Positions 44,363 through 53,421 of a stretch of DNA of 64,000 bases are shown piece after piece (position 1 is the stretch's first letter; every line of letters begins with the position of its first letter). Below the pieces are notes generated by a model. The model made no database searches and was not told the origin of the DNA. It worked only from the letters and a program-made list of their open reading frames with translations. The DNA comes from JAHEDH01 sp963745865 (GTDB lineage Bacteria; Actinomycetota; Acidimicrobiia; Spongiisociales; ZC4RG35): positions 1 through 64,000 of the forward strand of contig CAVUYZ010000003.1 of the NCBI GenBank assembly GCA_963745865.1, read 5' to 3'. Made by a program: the position numbers and the translations under genes.

Positions 44363-45245
44363 TCATTGGTCGCTGAGCGCCCCGGCCCGGGAGCCGGAGC
44401 GGTGCAGCACGGTCACCAGTGTCAGACCGAGGGCGATGAGTGCAAGCGCCGTCAGGGCCGAGTCATCAGGGGCGAGCATCGCTCTCGTCTCCCCCTGCCA
44501 CGGCCACAGCGCCCGTAGTGAGCCGGCCATGAGACCCACGAGCGCGGCCATTGTGCGGTCGTGGTGGGTCGACAGGAGTCGGCGGAGGAGGGTGGCGAAC
44601 GATCCGAGACCGACGACGGCGCCGAGAGCGAACACACCTATGTAGAGGAGGTCTCGATCTCTGACCGCTTCGAGCGTCGGCTCGTAGAGACCGAGCACCA
44701 ACAACAAGAAGGATCCGCTGACCCCGGGGAGGATCATTGCGCAGATCGCGACCGCCGCTCCGGCGAAGGCCATCCAGAGCGCCGGTTCGACGATCGTCCC
44801 GCTCGGGAGGCCTGAGAGGAAGAACGCGGGGATCGAGAATGCGGCAGCGGTAGCGACGGCTTCGAAACCCTGGGCGGTCGATGTTGTTCCACGGCACCGC
44901 GATCGAAGCTGCGACCAATCCCAGGAACAGTGAGCGGCTCTCGACCGGGTAGGCGTCGAGGAGCTCGGGGACGAAGATCGATGCGATTGCGATGGCGGTT
45001 GCGATGCCGGCGGCGAGCGGGAGGATGAACCCCCAGCGGATCTCGCGAAATCGGGAGCCGGCCGATCTGAGGTCACCCCGGCCGAGCGAGAGCAGCATCC
45101 GGAACCCCAAACTGATCGTTTCCAGCAGCTCCTCGTAGACGCCGAGAATCAGTGCCATCGTCCCACCGCTCACGCCTGGGACGGCGTCGGCGGCGCCCAT
45201 GACGAGGCCGTCGAGGACATGGCGGATCGGCCGTTGGCGGCTCAT
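44363..45245 (-). CDS. DUF368 membrane protein (frameshifted)
   Basis: About 294 residues with eight or more membrane helices. The family start is MGAADAVPGVSGGTMALILG, and the second inverted copy is MILPGVSGSFLLLVLGLYE. DUF368 proteins belong to the superfamily linked to undecaprenyl-phosphate recycling; that role is not shown here. The frame shifts by +1 at about 44875-44890 (NNID joined to TAQGFEAVA). It is convergent with the homocysteine methyltransferase. Confidence 0.82.
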
Positions 45246-45557
45246 CGGGCGTCGAGTGGGAGGGGCGGCACGAGCCAGAGGATACGGTGTCGCCGTCGAT
45301 GCCCAGTGCACTGCCGACGTTCGGCGTCCGGCTCGACGACCGCTCCCGGGCCGGGTCAGAAACCGCCAGGATTTGGACAGCACGGGAGGGCTCCCCTTAC
45401 GGTTGGACCCTGGAAGTCCTCGGTCTCGGGACTCCTGTTCGAGATATTCGGCCTAAGGTCGAACCGTGTCTGCGAGCGCCGCCGGTGCTCTCGATGGAGG
45501 TCTCTCGAACCAAATGCGAACAACACGAAACGACTCCGAGAGACACATCTGGAGGAA
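45246..45557. other. Gene-free upstream region of the importer operon
   Basis: 312 bases between the DUF368 start and the binding-protein gene. I see only a possible -10 element (TACGGT near 45399) after a TTTGGACA-like -35 and a GGAGGA ribosome site at 45551. None of the IclR-type palindromes found at 29.7 and 36.7 kb is evident here. Confidence 0.4.
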
Positions 45558-45560
45558 ATG

Positions 45561-46525
45561 ATGAAACAAGGAAGATGGCTCCGAATCACGGCCATGTTGT
45601 CGGTTCTTGCTCTGGTTCTCGCCGCTTGCGGTGGGGACAGACGGAAGTGGCGGCGACGGCGGCGGAGACGGATCGCTCTCAGGAATCGACGTGACGGTCG
45701 GGATCCAAGGACTTCGACGAGCAGTTGGTCCTCGGGAACATCCTGGTCCAGGCCTTCGAACAGGCAGGGGCGAACGTCGAGGACCGGGTTGACCTCGGTG
45801 GCACGCAGGTGGCGCGCTCGGCACTCGAGTCCGGAGAAATCGACGTCTACATGGAGTACAACGGAACCGGATGGGCCGAGCATCTCGGCAACGCAGCGAC
45901 ACCTTCCAACGATCCGCAGACGCTGACCGAGGCCGTGCGTGAGCAGGACCTCGCGGAGAACGACATCCACTGGATCGGACGTGCCCCGTTCAACAACACC
46001 TATGGCTTCGTCTCGAGTCCCGCTGTGACCGAGGAGAACGGTGGCGACGCCTACACGATGCAGGCGATGGCCGACTATCTCGAAGCGAACCCGGACGCCA
46101 CGCTGTGCCTCGAATCCGAGTTCCCGAGCCGTGCCGACGGATTGGTGCTGTTCGAGAACGAGACCGGCTTCGAAGTGCCCGACAATCAGATCGAGATCCT
46201 GGACACGGGAATCATCTACACCGAGACCGCCGACAACAAATGCGATTTCGGTGAGGTCTTCACCACCGATGGCCGGATCGGTGGGCTCGGGCTGACGCTC
46301 GTGCGAAGATCCGGGCGTCATGATCCTGTACAACATCTCGATGAACATCCGTGACGAGATGTATCAGGAGGCGCCGGACGGCGTTCGACAACATCGCCGA
46401 TCAGATCCTGGGTGGTCTCACGCAGGAGAAGATGACCGAGTTGAACACGAAGGTGTCGTTCGAGGGCGAGACGCCCGAGGACGTCGCCGCGCGAGTACCT
46501 CGACGACATCGGCTTCCAGCCCTGA
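45561..46525 (+). CDS. OpuC/OsmF-type quaternary amine binding lipoprotein (several frameshifts)
   Basis: Extracytoplasmic solute receptor. The signal peptide and lipobox (MLSVLALVLAACGG) are followed by a Gly/Asp/Ser linker. The OpuAC-like domain follows: KDFDEQLVLGNILVQAFEQA, DLGGTQVARSALESGEIDVY, MEYNGTGWAEHLG, and the C-terminal ELNTKVSFEGETPEDVAA with YLDDIGFQP. Five +1 breaks are needed (near 45640, 45710, 46300, 46370, 46495), giving about 320 residues. Between breaks the sequence is well conserved. Likely ligands are glycine betaine, choline or proline betaine; the related EgtU type binds ergothioneine. Confidence 0.75.
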
Positions 46526-46542
46526 TCGGCTGAGAGACACAG

Positions 46543-47194
46543 ATGGCATCGCTTCTCGAATTCATCACCTCCCGATGGGATGACGTGCTCGAGTTGACGC
46601 TCGAACACGTGCGGTACGTGGTGTCGGTGGTGGTCCTCGCGACCATCATCGGCGTCGCGACCGGCATCTACGTGCGACATCGCCCGGCCCTGCGGGAGGT
46701 CGTGCTCGGGATCTACGCGGTGTTCCTGACGATTCCGTCGCTGGGGCTGTTCGTCCTGTTCATCCCCATCGTCGGGCTCGGCTTCTGGGGGCCGTTCATC
46801 GCTTTGACGATGTACGCCCTGCTTCCGATCACCCGGAACACGGTCACCGGCCTGATGGGGGTCGACGAGGCCGTGCTCGAGTCGGCGCGGGGGATGGGCC
46901 TGAGCAGCCGGCAGCGCCTGATGACCATGCAGCTTCCACTGGCATGGCCGGTGATCATCACCGGCGTGCGGGTCTCGGCGCTGTTGACCACCGGCATCGC
47001 CGCCGATCGCCGACCCTGGTGGCCGGGGGCGGGCTGGGTGACTTCATCAAGAGTGGGCTCTCCCGGCTCGGCGACCCCCAACTCCCTGGAGTCGGTGTGG
47101 ACCGGCACCATCTTCATCATCCTGCTCGCCCTGATCATCGACATCGATATTCGTCTTGATCAGACGCGCGACCACGTCCCCCGGCATTCGCTGA
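46543..47194 (+). CDS. Quaternary amine ABC permease 1 (frameshifted)
   Basis: OpuCB-type membrane subunit of about 215 residues with five or six helices. It has LTIPSLGLFVLFIPIVGLGF, the permease EAA-type loop GVDEAVLESARGMGLSSRQR and PLAWPVIITGVRVSALLTTG. Breaks near 47005-47020, 47080 and 47150, all +1, join AGGGLGDFIKSGLSR and LESVWTGTIFIILLALIIDI. The restored stop at 47192-47194 is followed by AAGGAG, the ribosome site of the ATPase gene. As sequenced, the frame would run to 47211. Confidence 0.75.
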
Positions 47195-47207
47195 AGGAGC
47201 TGCACTC

Positions 47208-48361
47208 ATGACCGATTCACTCATTCAGGCTCGAGAACGTCGGGAAGATCTACCCGGGGACCGAGGTCCCTGCCGTCGCAGACCTCACGCTCGACATCAA
47301 CAGAGGCGAGATCCTCGTCCTGGTCGGCCCCTCGGGCTGCGGGAAGTCGACGACCCTCCGACTCATCAATCGCATGATCGAGCCGACGTCGGGACGGATC
47401 ATCTTCGACGGAGAGGACGTGACCCACGTCGATGCGGACCAGCTCCGACGGCGAATGGGATACGTGATCCAGCAGATCGGGCTGTTCCCGCACCGCACGA
47501 TCGCCGAGAACATCTCGACCGTTCCGAATCTCCTCGGATGGGACAAGCAGGAGACCAGTCCGATCGGGTGGACGAGCTCCTCGACACCGTGGGGATGGAC
47601 CCGAACGATCTATCGAGATCGGTATCCACGCGAGCTCTCGGGTGGTCAGGCTCAGCGGGTTGGCGTGGCCCGGGCGCTCGGCGCCGATCCCGAGGTGCTG
47701 TTGATGGACGAGCCGTTCGGGGCGATCGACCCGATCACTCGCGACCGGCTCCAGAACGAGTTCCTCCGGCTCCAGGACGAGCTCCAGAAGACGATCGTGT
47801 TCGTCACCCACGACATCGACGAGGCGATCAAGATGGGTGACCGGATCGCAATCCTCAAGGAGCAGTCCGTTGTCGCCCAGCACGACTCGCCGGAGCGAAT
47901 CCTCGCCCATCCCTCGAACCAGTTCGTCGAGGACTTCCTCGGATCCGGGGCAACGCTCAAGGGCCTCAACCTGATGCGCGCTCGAGACATCGAACTCGAC
48001 GACGTCACAACCGTGATCGAGCCGACCAGCCGAGAGCAGGTTCTCGATCTGCTCGACGACGCCGGCTCCAAATGGGTGCTGTATCTCGACGGTCAGCGTC
48101 GTCCGCAGTCCGGTGGCTCAACCGACAGCTCTCTCGACGAGGCCGGAGTCGCTCTCGGAGGCTGGAAAACCCGTGCGGGTCACGATCGAGCCCGAGGACA
48201 CGCTGCGGGACGCGTTGGAGAAGATGCTGCAGTCGGCAGTCGGGACGGTGTGTTGTGTCGACCCGGACGGCTCGTATCGAGGCGTGGTCCGGATCGAGAC
48301 CATGATCGACATCATCGAGCAGATGCAGGCTGCTGAGCGCGATAGACTGGCGGCCTCGTGA
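47208..48361 (+). CDS. Quaternary amine ABC ATPase with CBS region (several frameshifts)
   Basis: OpuCA-type ATPase. Walker A is VGPSGCGKSTTLRLINRMIE, the Q-loop VIQQIGLFPHRTIAENI, the signature ELSGGQAQRVGVARALGADP, and Walker B VLLMDEPFGAIDPITRDRLQ. The C-terminus, in another frame, is a CBS domain (VTIEPEDTLRDALEKMLQSA, then CCVDPDGSYRGVVRIETM), as in osmotic OpuA/OpuC ATPases. Breaks lie near 47225, 47550, 47565, 47620 and 48105. Corrected length is about 380 residues. It overlaps permease 2 (GTGA). Confidence 0.78.
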
Positions 48362-49136
48362 CGACCGAAGCACTCGCAACGCCGTCGGACTCGTCGTGGG
48401 TCCTGGAGAAGATCCGGGGCAATGTCGAGTTGTACATCACTCCGATCTTCTTCGCGACTGCTGGCACTCACGACGTCGGCCGTGTGGATCTACTCGGATT
48501 TCGACTTCCAGACGAACGACATCCTCGAGCCGAGCAAGCTCGTGAGCCAGACGTGGGAGCACATCATCCTGACGTTCTGGTCAACGCTGATCGTCCTCGC
48601 TCATCGCCATCCCGCTCGGCATCCTCCTGACGCGACCAGCCTTCCGGAAGTACTCGGGGCCGGTTCTCGGGCTCGCCAACGGTGGCCAGGCTGTTCCCGC
48701 ATATGGACTGCTGGTGTTGTTCGCAGCATGGCTCGGAACAGACGTGTCGACCGCCGTGGTGGCGCTGACCGTGTTCTCGATCCTCCCGGTCCTCAGGAAC
48801 ACGATGGTCGGGCTCGATCAAGTCGATCAGGCCGTGATCGAGGCAGGTCTCGGCATGGGGATGTCCAAGCTGCAGGTGCTCCGTCAGATCGAACTGCCGC
48901 TCGCCGTGCCCGTGATTCTGGCTGGTATCCGAATCGCGCTGGTGATCAACGTCGGCACGGCGGCACTGGCCTTCCTGATCGGCGCCGGTGGATTGGGTGA
49001 GACGATCAATTCGGGACTGAAGCTCCGCCGCGACACCGCCGTGTTCATCGGCGGTGCGCTGGTCGCGATGCTGGCGCTCGTCATCGACTTCACCGCAGCG
49101 CTCGCCGAGCGCTACATGCGCCCCAGCGGGGTCTGA
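48358..49136 (+). CDS. Quaternary amine ABC permease 2 (frameshifted)
   Basis: OpuCD-type membrane subunit of about 258 residues. Segments include WEHIILTFWSTLIVL, GGQAVPAYGLLVLFAAWLG, the loop GLDQVDQAVIEAGLGMGMSK and IGAGGLGETINSGLKLRRDT. Two +1 breaks fall near 48455 and 48600. The binding protein, permease, ATPase and permease order is that of OpuC and YehZYXW systems. The gene ends 28 bases before the convergent acetyltransferase gene. Confidence 0.78.
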
Positions 49137-49164
49137 CCGGCCCGACGTCGGTCGAGCCGGCTGC

Positions 49165-50191
49165 TCAAAACTCCAGCTGGAAGCTGATCCACTGGTTCTC
49201 GACCTCGAACCCGATGTTCTGATAGAGCTCGAAGGCGCCGGTGGGGTTCTCCGCATGGACGCCCAGCGCCGCCTCGGTCATGCCCCGCTCGCGCAGCGCA
49301 CGCAGACTCGAGCAGATCAGTGCGGTCGCGACACCCTGTTTGCGCCATCGTCGCCCGGTCGAGATGAACTCGGTGTAACCGCGCGCGTGTCCCAGGGTCT
49401 CGTTCTCCTCTGCGTTGATGAATGACTTGACCTGGCCGGCGACCTGGTCGCCGTCCCATGCCACCCGCCAGAGCGTGATGTCGCGATACGGGTCAGCGAG
49501 AAACCGCTGGTAGTCGTTCTCAGTCGGCTCCGTGAAACCCCAGTGGTCCCGAAACGCTTCGGCATCTGCTTCCCAGATCGCTCTGAGATGCTCCTCGGTC
49601 ACCGGCCGGATCTCGAGACCGTCTGGCAGGTCGGCATTCGGGAGGTCTCCGTCGAGGCTGATGACCATCGAGGCGCCGTAGGTCGCTGGGAGGAATCCGA
49701 GCTCTTCGTAGGCGGCGGTGATCTCCGGTTCGTTGTCCCGGTCGCCGTACCCCTCCAAGACCCGCCCCCTTGGCGCCGCCCGACCGGCGGCCAGATCTGT
49801 CGACCGCTCGATTCCTGCCCTGATGAGGCGTACGGCGAGGTCGGTTGCCCGATGGTCGGGATCGAGGTGTGGGACCACCCAGTATCGGGTTGGCTCGGTC
49901 GGGACGTCGCCCCAGGCGACGCGGATGTATCCGGCGAGCGATCCGTCCGGAGCGTCGACAAGCACCATGTCGGTCGCCGGGTCGCAATTGTCGAGGTTGG
50001 CATAGGAATTGTCCACGTCGGCCGTCGTCGTGAGCTCCGGCATCGCTGTCGCCGCGTTCCAACGAGCTGAGCAGTCGGGCGAGTGCTTCGTGGTCGGACG
50101 GCCCCGCATACGGAACGCTGGCTTCGTATCCGTCGAGTCCTTCGAGGTCGATATCCATCACGACCCAGAAGTTATCGGGTTGCCTGGTCAC
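49165..50191 (-). CDS. Tandem GNAT acetyltransferase, mycothiol-synthase-like (frameshifted)
   Basis: About 340 residues with two GNAT units. The second, near the C-terminus, has the acetyl-CoA loop STGRRWRKQGVATALICSSL and the end motif NPTGAFELYQNIGFEVENQW. This two-unit form is common in actinobacteria (MshD and relatives). The substrate is unknown. A +1 break lies at about 50040-50050. An ATG at 50158 (DIDLEGLDGYEASVPYAG) is an alternative to the GTG at 50191. Confidence 0.75.
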
Positions 50192-50250
50192 CTGCCGGGG
50201 AATTTCGTCTCATGGCTCGGGCGTCACCCATTGCATGTGGCACATGGCGC

Positions 50251-50613
50251 TCAGTGCAGGGGGCGGGCGAAGCTGAGCTCGTGGTGGTCGGGGTCGCGGA
50301 GGTGGAAGTAGCGCTCGCCCCAGTCGGCATCGGCGGGCTCGGTCTCTGGGTCGAGCCCCAGGTCTACGACGCGTCGGAACATCTCATCGACGTCGTCGAC
50401 GTAGAGAACGACTCGCCCCCACAACCCATGAGGCGGAGTGCCGCCGGCGAGGTTGAGGTAGCCATCACCGACCGCGAAGCTGGCGAAGTTCGGGGACGGC
50501 GATCCGTGCTCGAGCTCGAATCCGAGATCGGTGTAGAAGCTCACGGACCGGGCCACGTCCGAGACGATCAGCGTCACGGCGCTGATCGTCTCGATGCGGG
50601 ACCTACCCGTCAT
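50251..50613 (-). CDS. VOC (glyoxalase/bleomycin resistance) family protein
   Basis: 120 residues forming two beta-alpha-beta-beta-beta modules. The first is AVTLIVSDVARSVSFYTDLG, the second GRVVLYVDDVDEMFRRVVDL with GERYFHLRDPDHHELSFARP. Metal ligands are plausible at the final Asp-His-Glu stretch. The substrate is unknown. The ATG at 50613 overlaps the stop of the S-layer-homology gene (ATGA), so it is translated from the same message. Confidence 0.8.
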   Translation of the reverse strand: MTGRSRIETISAVTLIVSDVARSVSFYTDLGFELEHGSPSPNFASFAVGDGYLNLAGGTPPHGLWGRVVLYVDDVDEMFRRVVDLGLDPETEPADADWGERYFHLRDPDHHELSFARPLH

Positions 50614-51995
50614 GGGGTCAACATGACCGGGTACTCGCGGACCGCGATCCGGGAACCGTCCTGTGCCGAGGTGTCGGACACGATGAGGGCACCGACCTGT
50701 TCGGTGTCGACCTGGTAGTCGATCTCGGTGTCGAACGACGTCCACGGTGCGCCGTCGGGCGTGATGATCTGCGGACCACCGGCGAGCACGGAGGTCTCGG
50801 TCAGGATCAGCCCATCAGCGTCGGTGATCGTGACTCTGAACTGGGCCTCGAACGCCACCGTCCTCCCCACGATCCGTGCCGGGTTGTCGACAGGGCCGCC
50901 ATAGGCGGGCTGATCGACGAACACCGTCGGGACGATGTCGGCATCGAGGAAGTCATCGCGGGCATACGGGGCGTCGAGCCCGGCGATCTGATCGAGAGGA
51001 ACTCCGGCGATGTCGATGGCGACCTCGTCGACGGTGGGGAACTGCGTCAAGGTGTAGACCACCTGGCCGACGGCTCCGATCGTTGGAACCCCCTCGGCCG
51101 GTGCGAAGTCGCCGTCGAGGCTGACGGTGGCGACGCCGTTCTCGATCACAACGCCACCGAGATCCGTTCCGCTCCGGATCTGGGTCGAGATGGCCGGATG
51201 CGAGTCTCCCTCGCTGGTGGTGGGACCTTCGAGTAGAGCGGTCATCGAGTCGGTTGCGGGTGTGATGGTCTGAGGGATGGTCCGGGCAACGGGGACCAGG
51301 AACGGACCGGGGCCGAGTGGGTCGTCATCGAATGACTCCATGAAGAAGTACACCGCCGTCTGCTCGGTGCGGGGCCGAGGAGTGATCGGATCAAGGCCGA
51401 GGGCGCGCATCAGCATCGTGGCCATCTCACCCCGAGTGATGTTCGCCATGGGCTGGTACGTGCCGTCGGAGTATCCCAGCGTGATCTGGTTCTCGGCGAT
51501 GACGTTGATGTTCGCCTCGTGGGGGCTTCCGTCGTCGTCGCTGAACCAGTCCTGGGTCGCGTCGGTCAGATCGGGGAGGGAGCGGGCGAGGAAGCTGGCC
51601 ATCTCCGCTCGTGTGACCAGGTTCTCGGGCCGGAATGTCCCATCGGCGTATCCCAACGTGACGCCCGCTGCGGCGATGACGTTGATGTTCGCCTCGTGGG
51701 GGCTTCCGTCGTCGTCGCTGAACCAGTCCATCGACGTGGCAGGGAGCGAATCGAGAGCGCGAACCAGAAACGACGCCATCTGGCCGCGGGTCACGGGATC
51801 TTCGGGGCAGTACAGATCCTGGTCGCAGCCCTCGGTGATCCCGGCGGCGACCAAAGCCTCGATCGCGGGCTCGTGGACGCTGCCGTCGTCGTCGACGAAG
51901 GTGCCACCCGGTGGCAGCTCCTGGCTGGACGCCGGCATGGCCGGCGCCAAGGTCGCGACGAGGATGGTCGCGACGATGAGGCGGAAGATTCTCAT
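50610..51995 (-). CDS. Secreted S-layer homology protein with GerMN and Gmad2-like domains
   Basis: 461 residues. A signal peptide (MRIFRLIVATILVATLAPAM) is cleaved near PASSQ. Three S-layer homology units follow (about residues 27-205), each with ..GYADGTFRPENLVTRAEMAS-type sequence. Next comes a GerMN domain (YFFMESFDDDPLGPGPFLVP, LLEGPTTSEGD) and a Gmad2-like Ig domain. The SLH part should bind secondary cell-wall polymer or envelope. GerMN/Gmad2 are named from spore germination proteins but also occur in non-spore-formers. The ATG at 51995 follows AGGAGA. Confidence 0.85.
   Translation of the reverse strand: MRIFRLIVATILVATLAPAMPASSQELPPGGTFVDDDGSVHEPAIEALVAAGITEGCDQDLYCPEDPVTRGQMASFLVRALDSLPATSMDWFSDDDGSPHEANINVIAAAGVTLGYADGTFRPENLVTRAEMASFLARSLPDLTDATQDWFSDDDGSPHEANINVIAENQITLGYSDGTYQPMANITRGEMATMLMRALGLDPITPRPRTEQTAVYFFMESFDDDPLGPGPFLVPVARTIPQTITPATDSMTALLEGPTTSEGDSHPAISTQIRSGTDLGGVVIENGVATVSLDGDFAPAEGVPTIGAVGQVVYTLTQFPTVDEVAIDIAGVPLDQIAGLDAPYARDDFLDADIVPTVFVDQPAYGGPVDNPARIVGRTVAFEAQFRVTITDADGLILTETSVLAGGPQIITPDGAPWTSFDTEIDYQVDTEQVGALIVSDTSAQDGSRIAVREYPVMLTP
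51494..51552. repeat. 59-bp direct repeat, copy 1 (inside SLH gene)
   Basis: Identical over 59 bases to 51671-51729. The offset is 177 bases, exactly 59 codons, so it marks a duplicated SLH unit. Confidence 0.85.
51671..51729. repeat. 59-bp direct repeat, copy 2 (inside SLH gene)
   Basis: Second copy of the perfect repeat at 51494-51552. It encodes the end of one SLH unit and the beginning of the next (WFSDDDGSPHEANINVIA). Confidence 0.85.
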
Positions 51996-52022
51996 GGTTC
52001 TCTCCTGGTGGGACTTTGATTC

Positions 52023-52062
52023 GATGCACAACTCAGATCGATGCACTACTCAGATGCACTAC
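52023..52062. repeat. Three tandem GATGCAC(A/T)AC motifs upstream of the SLH gene
   Basis: GATGCACAACTCA (52023), GATGCACTACTCA (52040) and GATGCACTAC (52053) stand between the probable promoter and the SLH gene start. They could be binding sites for a regulator. Confidence 0.4.
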
Positions 52063-52074
52063 CCGCTGGTGGGC

Positions 52075-52103
52075 GCTATAAAACGAGCCCGCCAAAACAG
52101 CAA
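52075..52103 (-). promoter_or_regulatory. Putative promoter of the SLH gene
   Basis: On the minus strand, TTGCTG (52098-52103) and TATAGC (52075-52080) are 17 bases apart, a sigma-70-like arrangement. The transcript would include the GATGCAC repeats in its leader. Confidence 0.4.
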
Positions 52104-52152
52104 TTCACGGAGTCAGTGGGTGCGACGGGCGGCTCGCCATCGGCTCGGACGG

Positions 52153-53039
52153 TCACTCCATCCGGTGAAGCTGTTCGACGACGGGAGCGAGGAACTCGAT
52201 CGAGTCGAGCGTGATCGGATCGACCACGAGTTGGACATGATCGACCAGGTCGGCGAACCGGGCGATCCGATCGGTGATCTCTCCGACCCCACCGGAGATC
52301 GGCTCGATCCCCGCCGGGATGGTTCGCTCGTCGACTGCGCCGATCGAGACGAACAGGGCGACGGATTTGACGACGTCATCCGCATTGCGGCCGGCTCGTT
52401 CCAGCGCGGCATCGACTCGATCGATGAGCGGGGGGAGTCGAGTTGGGTCGTTGGAGAACCGGATGAACCACTCGTTCCACCAGTCCATGTCTCCCGCGGT
52501 GATGTCGAGCATTCGGGGTCCGGTAGAGCCGATCATGATCGGCAGGTCGGGGCGCGACCGAGGAATCAGGTGGTTGTCCACCTGCTGCTGGTAGGTCGCC
52601 GGCGTGATCCGACCTGCCGTTTCGGATCAGGTCGACAATGACGGCGAAGTCCTCTTCGAACCGGCTGACCCGATGATCGAAGGGGTAGCCGAACGCCCGA
52701 TACTCGCGCTCATTCCATCCCGACCCCAGCCCGAGCACGAGCCGTCCAGCGGAGATCTCGTCGACGGTCGACGCCATCTTCGCCAAGAGGCCGGGGTTGC
52801 GAAACCCCGTCGGGCTCACGAGCGGGCCGAGTCAACGCCCGTTTCGTCACACCGGCGATCGCCGAGAGCAGTGTCCAGCACTCCCAGGGCCCGGTCGGCC
52901 CTTCCGGGCGGTCGTAGAGGAGGTGGTCACCGAGCCAAATCGAGGAGAATCCCGCCTCGTCGGCGGTGACCGCCATCTCCTTGTATTCACTCCATGGGAC
53001 GTAGCGCTCCACCTCAGGGAGCTGGATACCGATCTGCAT
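52153..53039 (-). CDS. F420-type LLM class oxidoreductase (two frameshifts)
   Basis: Luciferase-like flavin/F420 TIM-barrel protein, about 295 residues after correction. It starts MQIGIQLPEVERYVPWSEY and continues ADEAGFSSIWLGDHLLY. The middle frame has SPTGFRNPGLLAKMASTVDE and LVLGLGSGWNEREYRAFGYP. The last frame has PIMIGSTGPRMLDITAGDMD. Breaks are near 52820 and 52605, both +1. The substrate is unknown. Such enzymes are abundant in F420-using actinobacteria. Confidence 0.82.
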
Positions 53040-53069
53040 CCAGCCATCCTCGCACCGTGGTCGCTCGAT

Positions 53070-53345
53070 TCATGAATCGACGAGTTCGGAGATCGGCACG
53101 AGTGATGCGCCCGACGTGAGTCTCACCATGGTTCGTCGGCTGTCCGCAGGCACCGTGACCTCGTCCAGGATCTCGACGGTGATGCCGTCGATGCCGCTCA
53201 GATCGATGACGATCCTGCTTGCGTGGCATTCGTCGTATTCGTGGGCCAACGCTCGTTGAAGGATGCCGGGTTCGGGGTCGGTCAGGACGATCTCGTGGAT
53301 CGGCCCCACCACATGATGGTGATACCCCCGTGGTTGGTTCTGCAT
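53070..53345 (-). CDS. Hypothetical protein, possibly STAS-like
   Basis: About 91 residues, not recognised. The centre (ASRIVIDLSGIDGITVEILD) resembles the strand-loop-helix of STAS/anti-anti-sigma domains, but no conserved serine loop is clear. It starts MQNQPRGYHHHVVGP; AGGGGG stands 10 bases before the ATG at 53345. A TATACA -10-like element is about 45 bases upstream on the minus strand. It could regulate a sigma factor, but there is no partner gene nearby. Confidence 0.4.
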   Translation of the reverse strand: MQNQPRGYHHHVVGPIHEIVLTDPEPGILQRALAHEYDECHASRIVIDLSGIDGITVEILDEVTVPADSRRTMVRLTSGASLVPISELVDS

Positions 53346-53421
53346 GTCTCTCATCCCCCTGATGAGTACATCCCATGTATACCCGATCTGCGGACATACC
53401 ACGCCTGGGATCTCGGGCCAC

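Noticed and set aside
45287..45694. Open frame upstream of and overlapping the importer binding-protein gene
   Set aside because: No family features, and it runs through the lipoprotein signal region in the wrong frame.
49137..49164. Hairpin between the convergent permease and acetyltransferase genes as a terminator
   Set aside because: Only short nested GC palindromes and no T-tract; the evidence is too weak to list as a feature.
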